DNA of 34,519 nucleotides, taken from NCBI RefSeq assembly GCF_006151785.1, contig NZ_VDDD01000022.1, positions 1 to 34,519 of the forward strand, read 5' to 3'. Both the position numbers and the translations under genes were made by a program. The first letter of the stretch is position 1. Every line of letters starts with the position of its first letter. Shown piece after piece: positions 23,881-32,632 of the stretch. The notes beneath the pieces are model-generated. The model saw nothing but the letters and a program-made list of their open reading frames with translations, did not search any database and was not told the DNA's origin. This stretch comes from Paracoccus marcusii (GTDB lineage Bacteria; Pseudomonadota; Alphaproteobacteria; Rhodobacterales; Rhodobacteraceae).

Positions 23881-24741
23881 TCAGTCCGCCATGCTTGCCT
23901 GTCGCTGCGTCTCGCGCAGCGGATCGGCCGGATAGACGCCCAGGATGTCCAGGCTGGAGGTGAAGTAGCGCAGCTCGTCCAGCGCCCGGGCGACGTTCGC
24001 GTCCTCGGGGTGACCCTCGATGTCGGCATAGAACTGGGTCGCGGTGAACACGCCGTCGACCATGTAGCTTTCCAGCTTGGTCATGTTCACGCCGTTCGTC
24101 GCGAACCCGCCCATCGCCTTATAGAGCGCCGCCGGGATGTTGCGGACCCGGAAGACAAAGCTGGTCAGCATCCGCTCGGCGCGCCGGCTGTCGTCGGCCT
24201 GGCGCGACATGATCAGGAACCGTGTCGTGTTGTTCTGCCGGTCCTCGATCCGGTCGGCCAGGCGGTCCAGGCCATAGATCTCGCCCGCCAGGGGCGCGGC
24301 CAGCGCGGCCAGCGACGGATTGCCGCGCGCGGCGACCTCCTTGGCGGAACCGGCCGTGTCGGCCCCGGTGATCGCGTGGATGGCGTTCCGGCGCAGGAAC
24401 CCGCGGCACTGGCCCAGTAGGACGGTATGGCTCATCGCCTCGCGGACCTGATCCAGGGTCGTGCCGGGCACGGCCAGCAGGCTGATATGGACGCGCACGA
24501 AGGCTTCGTCGATGATGCGCAGGCCGGATTCTGGCAGCAGGTGATGGATGTCGGCCACCCGTCCATAGGTCGAGTTCTCGACCGGCAGCATGGCCAGATC
24601 GGCGTCGCCCGCGCGCACGGCCTCGATCACGTCCTCGAAGGTGCGGCAGGGCAGGGCCTCCATTCCAGGGCGCGCGCTGCGGCAGGCCTCGTGGCTGTAG
24701 GCACCCGGTTCTCCCTGGAACGCGATGCGATTCGTGGTCAT
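23881..24741 (-). CDS. pheA: Prephenate dehydratase
   Basis: The 286-residue monofunctional enzyme converts prephenate to phenylpyruvate, the committed step of phenylalanine synthesis. The N-terminus (IAFQGEPGAYSHEAC, 6-20) and MLPVENSTYGRV (51-62) form the prephenate site, with the catalytic Thr-Arg-Phe at 173-175 (NNTTRF). A C-terminal ACT regulatory domain spans about 193-272 (SFVFRVRNIPAALYKAM, GVNMTKLESYM). The canonical Phe-binding ESRP is ESYM here. There is no chorismate mutase domain. It diverges from cycM; a TATAGT at 24788-24783 on its strand is a possible -10. Confidence 0.94.
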   Translation of the reverse strand: MTTNRIAFQGEPGAYSHEACRSARPGMEALPCRTFEDVIEAVRAGDADLAMLPVENSTYGRVADIHHLLPESGLRIIDEAFVRVHISLLAVPGTTLDQVREAMSHTVLLGQCRGFLRRNAIHAITGADTAGSAKEVAARGNPSLAALAAPLAGEIYGLDRLADRIEDRQNNTTRFLIMSRQADDSRRAERMLTSFVFRVRNIPAALYKAMGGFATNGVNMTKLESYMVDGVFTATQFYADIEGHPEDANVARALDELRYFTSSLDILGVYPADPLRETQRQASMAD

Positions 24742-24790
24742 GGCCGGGCCCCCGCTGTTCTAAATTTGAGCGTGCCGGGGTAACTATACC

Positions 24791-24819
24791 TTGATCCTTG
24801 AAAGCGAAAGCGGATACAT
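24791..24819 (+). promoter_or_regulatory. Candidate promoter for cycM
   Basis: TTGATC (24791-24796) and ATACAT (24814-24819) are 17 nt apart and end 42 nt before the cycM start. A TATAGT on the opposite strand nearby could serve pheA, so the two promoters would be back to back. Confidence 0.4.
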
Positions 24820-24861
24820 ACCGCACGACCTGACGAGCTTACCAAGGCGGGACCGCACGCG

Positions 24862-25392
24862 ATGTTCAATACGATGACCCTGACCAAGGCAGCCGGCGCC
24901 TTCATTGGCGCGCTGCTGTTTTTGATGCTGGCCAACTGGGCGGCCAGCGGCCTGTTCACTGTCGGACATGGCGGCGATCACGGCGACGAGGAAATTGCGC
25001 AGGCCTATACCATCCCGGTCCCGGAAACCGTCCCCGCGGGCGAAGAGGAAGCGCCGCTGGACTTTGCCGCGCTGATGGCCTCGGCCGACGCGGCCGCGGG
25101 CGAGCGTGAATGGGCCAAGTGCCGGTCGTGCCACGCCCTCGACGGCAGCGACGGCGTCGGCCCGCACCTGAACGGCGTCGTCGGACGCCCGACCGCCAGC
25201 ATCGACGGGTTCAGCTATTCCAGCGCGATGACCGAACATGCGGCCGAATACCCCACCTGGGATCCTGACCACCTGCAGGCGTTCCTGGAGAACCCGCGCG
25301 GCTTCGTCTCGGGCACCGCGATGAGCTTTGCGGGCATCCGCGATCCGCAGGCCCGCGCCAACCTGATCGCCTATCTGGAAGCCAATCCCTGA
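24862..25392 (+). CDS. cycM: Membrane-anchored cytochrome c552
   Basis: The 176-residue protein has one N-terminal membrane anchor (about 8-32, [20 protein letters not shown]), an acidic/His-rich linker (34-66) and a class I cytochrome c domain. Haem is attached at C87-R-S-C90-H91, and the sixth ligand is probably Met154 in GTAMSFAG. Length and layout match Paracoccus denitrificans c552 (CycM), which carries electrons between the bc1 complex and the aa3 oxidase on the periplasmic face. The anchor is probably uncleaved. It diverges from pheA and ends in a strong terminator. The resemblance supports the Rhodobacterales/Paracoccus assignment. Confidence 0.93.
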   Translation: MFNTMTLTKAAGAFIGALLFLMLANWAASGLFTVGHGGDHGDEEIAQAYTIPVPETVPAGEEEAPLDFAALMASADAAAGEREWAKCRSCHALDGSDGVGPHLNGVVGRPTASIDGFSYSSAMTEHAAEYPTWDPDHLQAFLENPRGFVSGTAMSFAGIRDPQARANLIAYLEANP

Positions 25393-25421
25393 TCGGTCCC
25401 GCCCGACCGTGCGCCATCCAG

Positions 25422-25450
25422 AAAACCCCGGCCCGGCGCCGGGGTTTTTT
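25422..25450 (+). terminator. Rho-independent terminator after cycM
   Basis: AAAACCCCGGC (25422-25432) pairs with GCCGGGGTTTT (25438-25448) around a 5-nt loop, followed by TT to make a run of six T. A textbook terminator 30 nt after the cycM stop. Confidence 0.92.
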
Positions 25451-25477
25451 CATGGCCCGCGTTCACGAAATCGCGGC

Positions 25478-25506
25478 TTGAAGCCCGGCCCCCCGCTGGC
25501 CTAGCC
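25478..25506 (+). promoter_or_regulatory. Candidate promoter for the yej operon
   Basis: TTGAAG (25478-25483) and CTAGCC (25501-25506) are 17 nt apart and end 28 nt before yejA. The -35 is good; the -10 keeps only the TA step. Confidence 0.35.
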
Positions 25507-25534
25507 TCTCGCTGGTCCAGACCGGAGAGACGAC

Positions 25535-27391
25535 ATGCGCCATGCCGCCCGCCTTGCCACGCTGCTTCTTGGGATCGCCGTGGTCCCAGCCTGGGCGCAG
25601 GACGCGGCCGGCGATCCGACGGTCATCAAGACGCATGGCATCGCCACCTTTGGCGAGCCCGCACTGCCCGCGGACTTTCCGCATCTGCCCTACGTGAACC
25701 CGGACGCGCCCAAGGGCGGCGAGATGTCCCAGCACGGCATCGGCACCTTTGACAGCTACAATCCCTACACGTTCCGGGGGCGGGCCACGGCGCCGTCGGT
25801 GATGATGCTGGAACCGCTGATGGAGTCGGTCCTGGACGATCCGTATTCGATGTACTGCCTGCTGTGCGAGACGGTCGAATATCCCGAAAGCCGCGACTGG
25901 ATCATCTTCAACCTGCGCCCCGAAGCGCGTTTCAGCGACGGCAGCTCGCTGACGGCAGACGACGTCCTGTTCACGTTCGAACTGCTGCGCGACAAGGGCT
26001 TTCCGTCCTACAGCGAGGCGCTGAAGACACGCGTCGCCAGTGCCACGGTGCTGGACACGCACCGCATCCGGTTCGATTTCATGCCCGACATCGAACGCCG
26101 CGACGTGCTTGGGCTGATGGGCAACCAGTCGATCTTCTCGCGCGCCGAGTTCGAAGCGACTGGCCGCGACATCCAGCAGACCAGCACCACGCCGTTCCTG
26201 GGGTCCGGCCCCTATGTCTTCGACAGCGCGGATTTCGGGCGGTCGATCACGATGCGGCGCAACCCGGACTATTGGGGCAAGGACCTGCCCATAAACAAGG
26301 GCCGGCACAATTTCGACACCCTGCGCTTCGAGTATTTCGGCGATTTCGACGCGGCCTTCGAGGCGTTCAAGGCCGGCATCTATACCTTCCGGGTCGAGCC
26401 GTCCGAACAGCTGTGGTCGACCGGCTATGACTTTCCGGCGGTGGCGGCGGGCGCCGTCATCAAGGAGGAGATCCCCGACGGCGTGATCGCATCGGGCGAT
26501 GCCTGGGTCTTCAACCTGCGGCGCGACAAGTTCAAGGACATCCGCGTGCGCGAGGCGATCGGGCTGATGTTCAACTTCGAATGGTCGAACCAGGCGCTGT
26601 TCTATGGCATGAACACCCGGCTGGACAGCTTCTGGGACAACAGCGACCTGCAGGCCGAAGGCCCGCCCACGCCTGAGGAGCTGGCGCTGCTGGAACCCGT
26701 CGCGGCCGATCTGCCGCCGGGCATCCTGACCGATGATCCGGTCTCGGCCCCGGTCAGCGGCGAACGCCAGCTGGACCGCGGCAATGCGCGCCGGGCGGCG
26801 GCGCTGCTGGACGAGGCGGGCTGGACGACCGGCACGGACGGCATGCGCCGCAACGCCGCAGGCCAGACGCTGCGGGTCGAGTTCCTGGACTTCAACCAGA
26901 GCTATGACCGCATCGTGAACCCCTATGTCGAGAACCTGCGTGCGATCGGCGTGGACGCGGTCCTGTCGCGGGTCGATCCGTCGGAACTGACCACCCGCAC
27001 CCGCAGCCATGATTTCGACATCGTGCGCGACAGCCTGGGCAACGGTTACGGCATCGGCGGCGGCACCGCACAGGCCTTTGGGTCCGAGCACAGCGACGAC
27101 GTGTTCAACCCGATGGGCCTGGCCAACCCCGCCATCGACCGCCTGATCGAGATCGGCAGCGCCGCCACGACGGACGCCGAGAACCGCGTCGCCATCCGCG
27201 CGCTGGACCGGGCGCTGCGCAGCCTGCGCTTCTGGATCCCGCAATGGTACAAGCCGGTGACCACGGTCGCCTATTGGGACGTCTATGACCGGCCCGAGAC
27301 CCTGCCCGCCCTTGGGTTGGGGGTCACGGACTTCTGGTGGTACGACCAGACCCGCGCGGACGAGCTGCGGGCGGCGGGCCAGCTGCGCTGA
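25535..27391 (+). CDS. yejA: YejA-type extracellular solute-binding protein
   Basis: The 618-residue SBP family 5 (oligopeptide/microcin C type) protein starts with a signal peptide (MRHAARLATLLLGIAVVPAW, cleavage after AWA at 21). Mature features are YVNPDAPKGGEMSQHGIGTF (53-72) and SYNPYTFRG, the YejA/OppA-like N-lobe, and VLFTFELLRDKGFPSY in the hinge lobe. It binds its substrate in the periplasm and delivers it to YejBEF. In other bacteria YejABEF imports peptides, microcin C and, in some alphaproteobacteria, muropeptide-like compounds; the substrate here is open. GGAGA precedes the ATG. First gene of a five-gene unit. Confidence 0.9.
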   Translation: MRHAARLATLLLGIAVVPAWAQDAAGDPTVIKTHGIATFGEPALPADFPHLPYVNPDAPKGGEMSQHGIGTFDSYNPYTFRGRATAPSVMMLEPLMESVLDDPYSMYCLLCETVEYPESRDWIIFNLRPEARFSDGSSLTADDVLFTFELLRDKGFPSYSEALKTRVASATVLDTHRIRFDFMPDIERRDVLGLMGNQSIFSRAEFEATGRDIQQTSTTPFLGSGPYVFDSADFGRSITMRRNPDYWGKDLPINKGRHNFDTLRFEYFGDFDAAFEAFKAGIYTFRVEPSEQLWSTGYDFPAVAAGAVIKEEIPDGVIASGDAWVFNLRRDKFKDIRVREAIGLMFNFEWSNQALFYGMNTRLDSFWDNSDLQAEGPPTPEELALLEPVAADLPPGILTDDPVSAPVSGERQLDRGNARRAAALLDEAGWTTGTDGMRRNAAGQTLRVEFLDFNQSYDRIVNPYVENLRAIGVDAVLSRVDPSELTTRTRSHDFDIVRDSLGNGYGIGGGTAQAFGSEHSDDVFNPMGLANPAIDRLIEIGSAATTDAENRVAIRALDRALRSLRFWIPQWYKPVTTVAYWDVYDRPETLPALGLGVTDFWWYDQTRADELRAAGQLR

Positions 27392-27398
27392 GACGGCG

Positions 27399-27494
27399 AT
27401 GCGCTTGATTTCCCGGCGCGGATTGCCGACAAGCCCAGATAACGACAAGGCCCCGCCAAGGGGCACGGACCCAACGGGGAAGGGCATGCGCTGA
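27399..27494 (+). CDS. Possible 31-residue ORF between yejA and yejB
   Basis: An ATG 8 nt after the yejA stop opens 31 codons ([20 protein letters not shown] then a short basic tail) whose TGA overlaps the yejB start as TGATG. It has only a weak ribosome site. The frame could be chance, or a coupling peptide that brings ribosomes to yejB through the hairpin at 27450-27464. It has no recognisable domain. Confidence 0.2.
   Translation: MRLISRRGLPTSPDNDKAPPRGTDPTGKGMR
27450..27464 (+). repeat. Short hairpin between yejA and yejB
   Basis: GCCCC (27450-27454) pairs with GGGGC (27460-27464), loop GCCAA. Intercistronic structures after the binding-protein gene of ABC importers often protect the upstream mRNA or reduce downstream expression; that role is inferred. 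Confidence 0.35.
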
Positions 27495-28576
27495 TGGGCG
27501 CCTACATCTTGCGGCGACTGCTGCTGATCATCCCGACCCTGATCGGGATCATGGTGGTGAACTTTACCCTGACGCAGTTCGTCCCCGGCGGCCCGATCGA
27601 ACAGATCGCGGCCCAGGTCCGGGGCGAGGGCGACGTGCTGGGCAACCTGGCCGGCGCCACGGCCGACAGCGCCGAACAGCTGGGCGGCGATGCGGGATAC
27701 GAGGGCGCGCGCGGCCTGCCCCCCGAATTCATCGCCCAGCTTGAAAAGGAGTTCGGCTTCGACAAGCCCCCGGTCGAGCGGTTCTTCTCCATGATGTGGA
27801 ACTACATCCGCTTCGATTTCGGGACCAGCTGGTTCCGGTCGATCAGCGTGATGGACTTGGTCGTCGAGAAGATGCCGGTCTCGATCACGCTGGGGCTGTG
27901 GTCGACGCTGATCGCCTATGTCGTCTCGATCCCGCTGGGCATCCGCAAGGCGGTGCGCGACGGATCGCGCTTCGACACCTGGACGTCGGGCGTGATCATC
28001 ATGGCCTATGCGATCCCGGCCTTCCTGTTCGCGGTCATCCTGATGGTGCTGTTCGCGGGCGGCAGCTATTGGCAGATCTTTCCGCTGCGCGGCCTGACAT
28101 CGGACAATTTCGCGGACCTGTCGGTCTGGGGCAAGGTCAAGGACTATGCCTGGCACGCGGCCCTGCCGGTGATCGCGGCCACGATCAGCAGTTTCGCGAC
28201 GCTGACGCTGCTGACCAAGAACAGCTTCCTGGACGAGATCAACAAGCAGTACGTGATGACCGCGCGGGCCAAGGGGCTGACCGAACGCCGCGTCCTGTAC
28301 GGCCACGTCTTCCGCAACGCGATGCTGATCGTGATCGCTGGCTTTCCGGCGATGTTCCTGGGCGTGTTCTTCGGATCAAGCATCCTGATCGAGACGATCT
28401 TCTCGCTGGACGGGCTGGGGCGCCTGGGCTTCGAGGCGGCGGTGCAGCGCGACTATCCGGTGATCTTCGGCACGCTGTATGTCTTCGGCCTGATGAGCCT
28501 GGTGGTCGGCATCCTGTCGGACCTGATGTACGTCTTTGTCGATCCGCGCATCGACTTTGAGAAGAGGGCGGGCTGA
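27494..28576 (+). CDS. yejB: YejB-type ABC transporter permease
   Basis: The 360-residue inner-membrane permease starts [20 protein letters not shown] (first helix, binding-protein-dependent transport type) and has a long periplasmic insert typical of YejB (about 50-100). The EAA loop, [20 protein letters not shown] (about 249-268), contacts the ATPase. Six helices are expected in total. Its TGA overlaps the yejE start. It forms the channel with YejE. Confidence 0.92.
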   Translation: MGAYILRRLLLIIPTLIGIMVVNFTLTQFVPGGPIEQIAAQVRGEGDVLGNLAGATADSAEQLGGDAGYEGARGLPPEFIAQLEKEFGFDKPPVERFFSMMWNYIRFDFGTSWFRSISVMDLVVEKMPVSITLGLWSTLIAYVVSIPLGIRKAVRDGSRFDTWTSGVIIMAYAIPAFLFAVILMVLFAGGSYWQIFPLRGLTSDNFADLSVWGKVKDYAWHAALPVIAATISSFATLTLLTKNSFLDEINKQYVMTARAKGLTERRVLYGHVFRNAMLIVIAGFPAMFLGVFFGSSILIETIFSLDGLGRLGFEAAVQRDYPVIFGTLYVFGLMSLVVGILSDLMYVFVDPRIDFEKRAG

Positions 28577-29679
28577 TGGCGATGTCGGAACTGAACCGCC
28601 GCCGCTGGCGCAACTTCCGCCGGAACGGACGCGCCTTCTGGTCGCTGGTGATCTTTGCGGTCCTGTTCGTGACCGCGATGTTCGCCGAGATCGTGGCCAA
28701 CGACAAACCCATCGTCGTCCGCTATCAGGGCGAACTGTACTGGCCCGCCTACAACTTCTATCCCGAGACCGCGTTCGGCGGCGATTTCGGGACCGAGGCG
28801 ATCTATCGCGACGAGGCGGTGCAATGCCTGATCGTGTCGGGCGGCCGCGAGGAATGCTGGGACGAGCCGGAGGGCTTCATGGCGGCGGTGCGGTCGGGTT
28901 CGACCGATGTGCCCAAGGCCGAACAGGGCTGGATGATCTGGCCGCCGATCCCCTATCACTACCGCACCATCAACAACGTGGGCACCGCGCCCTCCGCGCC
29001 CGACGGCAACCACCTGCTGGGCACGGACGACACCGCGCGGGACGTGCTGGCGCGGGTGATCTACGGGTTCCGCACCTCGATCCTGTTCACGCTGATCGTG
29101 ACGGTGGTGGCCTCGACCATCGGCATCACGGCGGGCGCGATCCAGGGCTATTTCGGCGGCCGCACCGACCTGGTGTTCCAGCGCGTGCTGGAGATCTGGG
29201 CTTCGACACCCAGCCTTTACGTCATCATCATCCTGTTCGCGATCCTGGGGCGCAGCTTCTGGCTTCTGGTCTTCGTCACCATCCTGTTCGGCTGGCCCGC
29301 GCTGGTGGGGGTCGTGCGGGCGGAATTCCTGCGGGCGCGGAACTTTGAATATGTCCGCGCGGCGCGCGCCCTGGGCGTCAGCGACCGCAAGATCATGTTC
29401 CGCCACATCCTGCCCAACGCGATGGTCGCCACGCTGACGATGATGCCCTTTGTCGTCACCGGCACGATCAGCGGCCTGGCCGCGCTGGACTATCTTGGCT
29501 ATGGCCTGCCCGCCGGATCGGCATCTTTGGGAGAGATGGCGTTGCAGGCGAAACAGAACCTGCAGGCGCCCTGGCTGGCCTTCACGTCCTTCTTCACCTT
29601 CGCGATCATGCTGTCGCTTCTGGTGTGCATCTTCGAGGGCATCCGCGACGCCTTCGACCCCAGAAAGACCTTCCGATGA
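28576..29679 (+). CDS. yejE: YejE-type ABC transporter permease
   Basis: The 367-residue permease has an N-terminal cytoplasmic basic segment (RRRWRNFRRNGRAF), a helix at about 20-40, a long periplasmic loop (about 45-150) containing HLLGTDDTARDVLARVIYGF, and the core helices. The EAA motif is FEYVRAARALGVSDRKIMF. This long-loop organisation is typical of YejE/OppC-like proteins. ATG overlaps the yejB stop (TGATG), and its own stop overlaps yejF (ATGA). Partner of YejB. Confidence 0.92.
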   Translation: MAMSELNRRRWRNFRRNGRAFWSLVIFAVLFVTAMFAEIVANDKPIVVRYQGELYWPAYNFYPETAFGGDFGTEAIYRDEAVQCLIVSGGREECWDEPEGFMAAVRSGSTDVPKAEQGWMIWPPIPYHYRTINNVGTAPSAPDGNHLLGTDDTARDVLARVIYGFRTSILFTLIVTVVASTIGITAGAIQGYFGGRTDLVFQRVLEIWASTPSLYVIIILFAILGRSFWLLVFVTILFGWPALVGVVRAEFLRARNFEYVRAARALGVSDRKIMFRHILPNAMVATLTMMPFVVTGTISGLAALDYLGYGLPAGSASLGEMALQAKQNLQAPWLAFTSFFTFAIMLSLLVCIFEGIRDAFDPRKTFR

Positions 29680-31379
29680 GCGATCAGCCCGTCCGCCCCG
29701 CCCCCGGCGCCCCCGCGGCCGTGGCCGAGAGCCATGGCGGCTCGATGCCCGGCGCGTCGCAGGCGCGTCCCGTGCCCGCCCCGTCCAGCGATGCCGTGCT
29801 GGCGGTCAGCGACCTGCGCATCGGGTTCCGGTCCGAAGGCGTCCTGACCGCGGCCGTCAAGGGCGTCAGCTTTCACATCGACCGTGGTGAGACCGTGGCC
29901 CTGGTGGGCGAATCCGGTTCGGGCAAGTCGATCACGGCGCTGTCCACCGTGCAGCTGCTGGGCGCCTCGGCCGAGGTCCAGGGGTCGGTGAAATACGCGG
30001 GCCGCGAGATGGTCGGCGCATCGGACCGCACCCTGCGCGACATCCGCGGCAACGACATCAGCTTCATCTTCCAAGAGCCGATGACCTCGCTGAACCCGCT
30101 GCACACGCTGGAAAAGCAGCTGTCGGAAAGCCTGGCGCTGCACCAGGGGCTGTCGGGCGCCAAGGCGCGGGCGCGGATCATCGAACTGCTGACCCGCGTC
30201 GGCATCCGCGACCCGGAAACCCGCCTGGCCGACTATCCGCACCAGCTGTCGGGCGGTCAGCGTCAGCGCGTGATGATCGCGATGGCCCTGGCCAACGGTC
30301 CCGACCTGCTGATCGCGGATGAACCCACCACGGCGCTGGACGTGACCATCCAGGCCCAGATCCTGGCCCTGCTGGCCGAGCTGAAGGCCGACGAGGGCCT
30401 GTCGATGCTGTTCATCAGCCACGATCTGGGCATCGTGCGCCGCATCGCCGACCGCGTCTGCGTGATGAAGGACGGAGAGATCGTCGAACAGGGCGCGGTC
30501 GAGGACATCTTTGCCCGGCCCCAGCACCCCTATACCCGCAAGCTGCTGGCCGCCGAGCCGACCGGGCAGGCCGATCCCATCGCCCCCGATGCGCCGGTCC
30601 TGGTCGAGACGCGCGACCTGAAGGTCTGGTTTCCCATCAAGCGCGGCCTGCTGCGCCGCGTGACGGGGCACGTCAAGGCGGTGAACGGCGCGACCCTGTC
30701 GCTGCGCGCGGGAGAGACCCTGGGCATCGTCGGCGAATCGGGATCGGGCAAGACCACGCTGGCCCTGGGCATCATGCGCCTGATCGAAAGCGACGGCCCG
30801 ATTCTGTATCTGGGCCAGGATATCCAGGCCTGGACCAGCGGCCAGCTGCGCCGCCTGCGCCGCGACATGCAGATCGTGTTCCAGGACCCCTATGGCAGCC
30901 TGTCGCCCCGCATGACGATCGAACAGATCATCACCGAGGGCCTGGGCGTGCACGGGGTCGAACCCGGCCGGGACCGCCGCCAGCTGGTCACCGAGATCAT
31001 GACCGAGGTCGGGCTGAACCCCCAGATGATGCACCGCTATCCGCACGAATTCAGCGGCGGTCAGCGTCAGCGCATCGCCATCGCCCGCGCGATGATCCTG
31101 CGCCCCAAGGTCGTCGTCCTGGACGAGCCGACCAGCGCGCTGGACATGACCGTGCAGGTGCAGATCGTGGATCTGCTGCGCGACCTGCAGCGGAAATACG
31201 GGCTGGCCTACCTGTTCATCAGCCATGATCTGCGCGTGGTGCGCGCGATGGCGCATCACATCATGGTCATGCGCGCCGGAGAGGTCGTCGAACATGGCAG
31301 CGTCGCGCAGATCTTTGACGCGCCCCGGCAGGATTACACCCGCGCCCTGCTGCGCGCGGCCTTTCCGATCCAAGAATGA
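29676..31379 (+). CDS. yejF: YejF-type ABC transporter ATP-binding protein (two ATPase domains)
   Basis: The 567-residue protein is a fused pair of ABC ATPases, as in E. coli YejF. Domain 1: Walker A GESGSGKS at 78-85, signature LSGGQRQR at 191-198, Walker B LLIADEP at 211-217, H-loop SHD at 248-250. Domain 2: GESGSGKT at 353-360, signature FSGGQRQR at 459-466, then VVLDEP and SHD. All catalytic residues are present in both. An Ala/Pro/Ser-rich 40-residue N-terminal tail precedes domain 1. The start at 29676 overlaps the yejE stop; its stop overlaps the glycosyltransferase start. It powers substrate import. Confidence 0.93.
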   Translation: MSDQPVRPAPGAPAAVAESHGGSMPGASQARPVPAPSSDAVLAVSDLRIGFRSEGVLTAAVKGVSFHIDRGETVALVGESGSGKSITALSTVQLLGASAEVQGSVKYAGREMVGASDRTLRDIRGNDISFIFQEPMTSLNPLHTLEKQLSESLALHQGLSGAKARARIIELLTRVGIRDPETRLADYPHQLSGGQRQRVMIAMALANGPDLLIADEPTTALDVTIQAQILALLAELKADEGLSMLFISHDLGIVRRIADRVCVMKDGEIVEQGAVEDIFARPQHPYTRKLLAAEPTGQADPIAPDAPVLVETRDLKVWFPIKRGLLRRVTGHVKAVNGATLSLRAGETLGIVGESGSGKTTLALGIMRLIESDGPILYLGQDIQAWTSGQLRRLRRDMQIVFQDPYGSLSPRMTIEQIITEGLGVHGVEPGRDRRQLVTEIMTEVGLNPQMMHRYPHEFSGGQRQRIAIARAMILRPKVVVLDEPTSALDMTVQVQIVDLLRDLQRKYGLAYLFISHDLRVVRAMAHHIMVMRAGEVVEHGSVAQIFDAPRQDYTRALLRAAFPIQE

Positions 31380-32599
31380 AGATCCTGTTCGTCCACCAGA
31401 ACTTTCCGGGCCAGTTTCCGCATCTGGCCCCGGCCCTGGCCGCGCGCGGCCACCAGGTCCTGGCCCTGACGGATGAGAACAACCAGCGGCCCAGCCCGAT
31501 CCGGACCCTGCGCTACAAGGCGCCGGCGGCGGTGCAGACCGACAGCGCCCTGGGCCGGACCTATGCGGACCATGCGGAACGCGGCCTGCTGGCGGCGCGG
31601 GGGGCGCGTGCGCTGCGCGACCGGCACGGGTTTCACCCCGACATCGTCATCGGCCATCCGGGCTGGGGAGAGACGCTGTTCCTGAAGGAGATCTGGCCCC
31701 ACGCGCGCCTGCTGGTCTATGCCGAGCTGATGTACCGCACCCGCGGCCACGACGTGGGCTTCGACCCCGAGATCAGCCCCGACCGGGACGAGGTGCGCTT
31801 CATGACCGTCGCGCGGTCGGCGCATCTGGTCCAGGCGATGGTGCAGGCCGATGCGGCCATCGCGCCCACCCGTTATCAGGCCGACAGCTTTCCGCCCGAG
31901 CTGCGCGGCAAGATCACCGTCATCCATGACGGCATCGACACCGCCCGCGTGGCCCCCGATCCCGCGGCCCGCCTGACCCTTCCGGGCGGCACGATCCTGC
32001 GCGCGGGGGACGAGGTGCTGTCCTTCGTGTCCCGTTCTCTGGAGCCTTACCGCGGGTTTCACGTGCTGATGCGGGCATTGCCCGACGTGCTGGCGGCGCG
32101 CCCCGACGCGCAGGTGGTCCTGGTCGGCGCCGAGGGCACCAGCTATGGCGCCAAGCCGCGCGATGCGAAAAGCTGGAAGGACAAGCTGCTGGCGGAGGTC
32201 GGCGCCCGGCTGGACCTGTCGCGGGTGCATTTCCTGGGCCGCGTGCCCTATGGCGACTATCTGTCGCTGATGCAGGTCGCGCGGGTGCATTGCTATCTGA
32301 CCTATCCGTTCGTGCTGTCCTGGTCGCTGACCGAGGCGATGGCGGCCGGGGGGTATGTCGTGGCGTCCGATACCGAACCGGTGCGCGAGCTGATCACCGA
32401 CGGGGTGAACGGGCGGTTGGTGCCGTTCTTTGACGGGTCGGCCCTGTCGGCGGCCCTGATCCGCGGATTGGCGGGCGATCCGCAGGCGGCGGCGATCCGC
32501 AAGGCGGCGCGGGCCACGATCCTGGGGGGCTATGATCTGGCGTCGCAATCGCTGCCGCGCCAGATTGCCTGGGTGGAAAGCCAGGGCGCGATGCGATAG
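31376..32599 (+). CDS. GT4-type glycosyltransferase coupled to the yej operon
   Basis: The 407-residue GT-B protein has an N-terminal Rossmann-type half ([20 protein letters not shown], then a GHPGWGETLFLKEIWP segment) and a C-terminal nucleotide-sugar half (VSRSLEPYRGFHVLMRALPD, VLVGAEGTSYG, FVLSWSLTEAMAAGGYVVAS with the E-x7-E-like donor-site pattern ending in EPVRELI). There is no signal peptide or membrane helix; it probably works at the cytoplasmic membrane face. The ATG overlaps the yejF stop by 4 nt, so it is expressed with the importer. Donor and acceptor are unknown. Linkage to a peptide importer may reflect envelope glycan chemistry, but this is inference. Confidence 0.85.
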   Translation: MKILFVHQNFPGQFPHLAPALAARGHQVLALTDENNQRPSPIRTLRYKAPAAVQTDSALGRTYADHAERGLLAARGARALRDRHGFHPDIVIGHPGWGETLFLKEIWPHARLLVYAELMYRTRGHDVGFDPEISPDRDEVRFMTVARSAHLVQAMVQADAAIAPTRYQADSFPPELRGKITVIHDGIDTARVAPDPAARLTLPGGTILRAGDEVLSFVSRSLEPYRGFHVLMRALPDVLAARPDAQVVLVGAEGTSYGAKPRDAKSWKDKLLAEVGARLDLSRVHFLGRVPYGDYLSLMQVARVHCYLTYPFVLSWSLTEAMAAGGYVVASDTEPVRELITDGVNGRLVPFFDGSALSAALIRGLAGDPQAAAIRKAARATILGGYDLASQSLPRQIAWVESQGAMR

Positions 32600-32632
32600 A
32601 CCCTTGGCCACGCTTGCCAAAAGGGCCGCATC

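Noticed and set aside
25463..28306. Very long minus-strand open frame (947 codons) opposite yejA/yejB
   Set aside because: It is antisense to two well-recognised genes, is rich in His/Arg/Gln/Asp without domains, and is the typical by-product of G/C-biased third codon positions.
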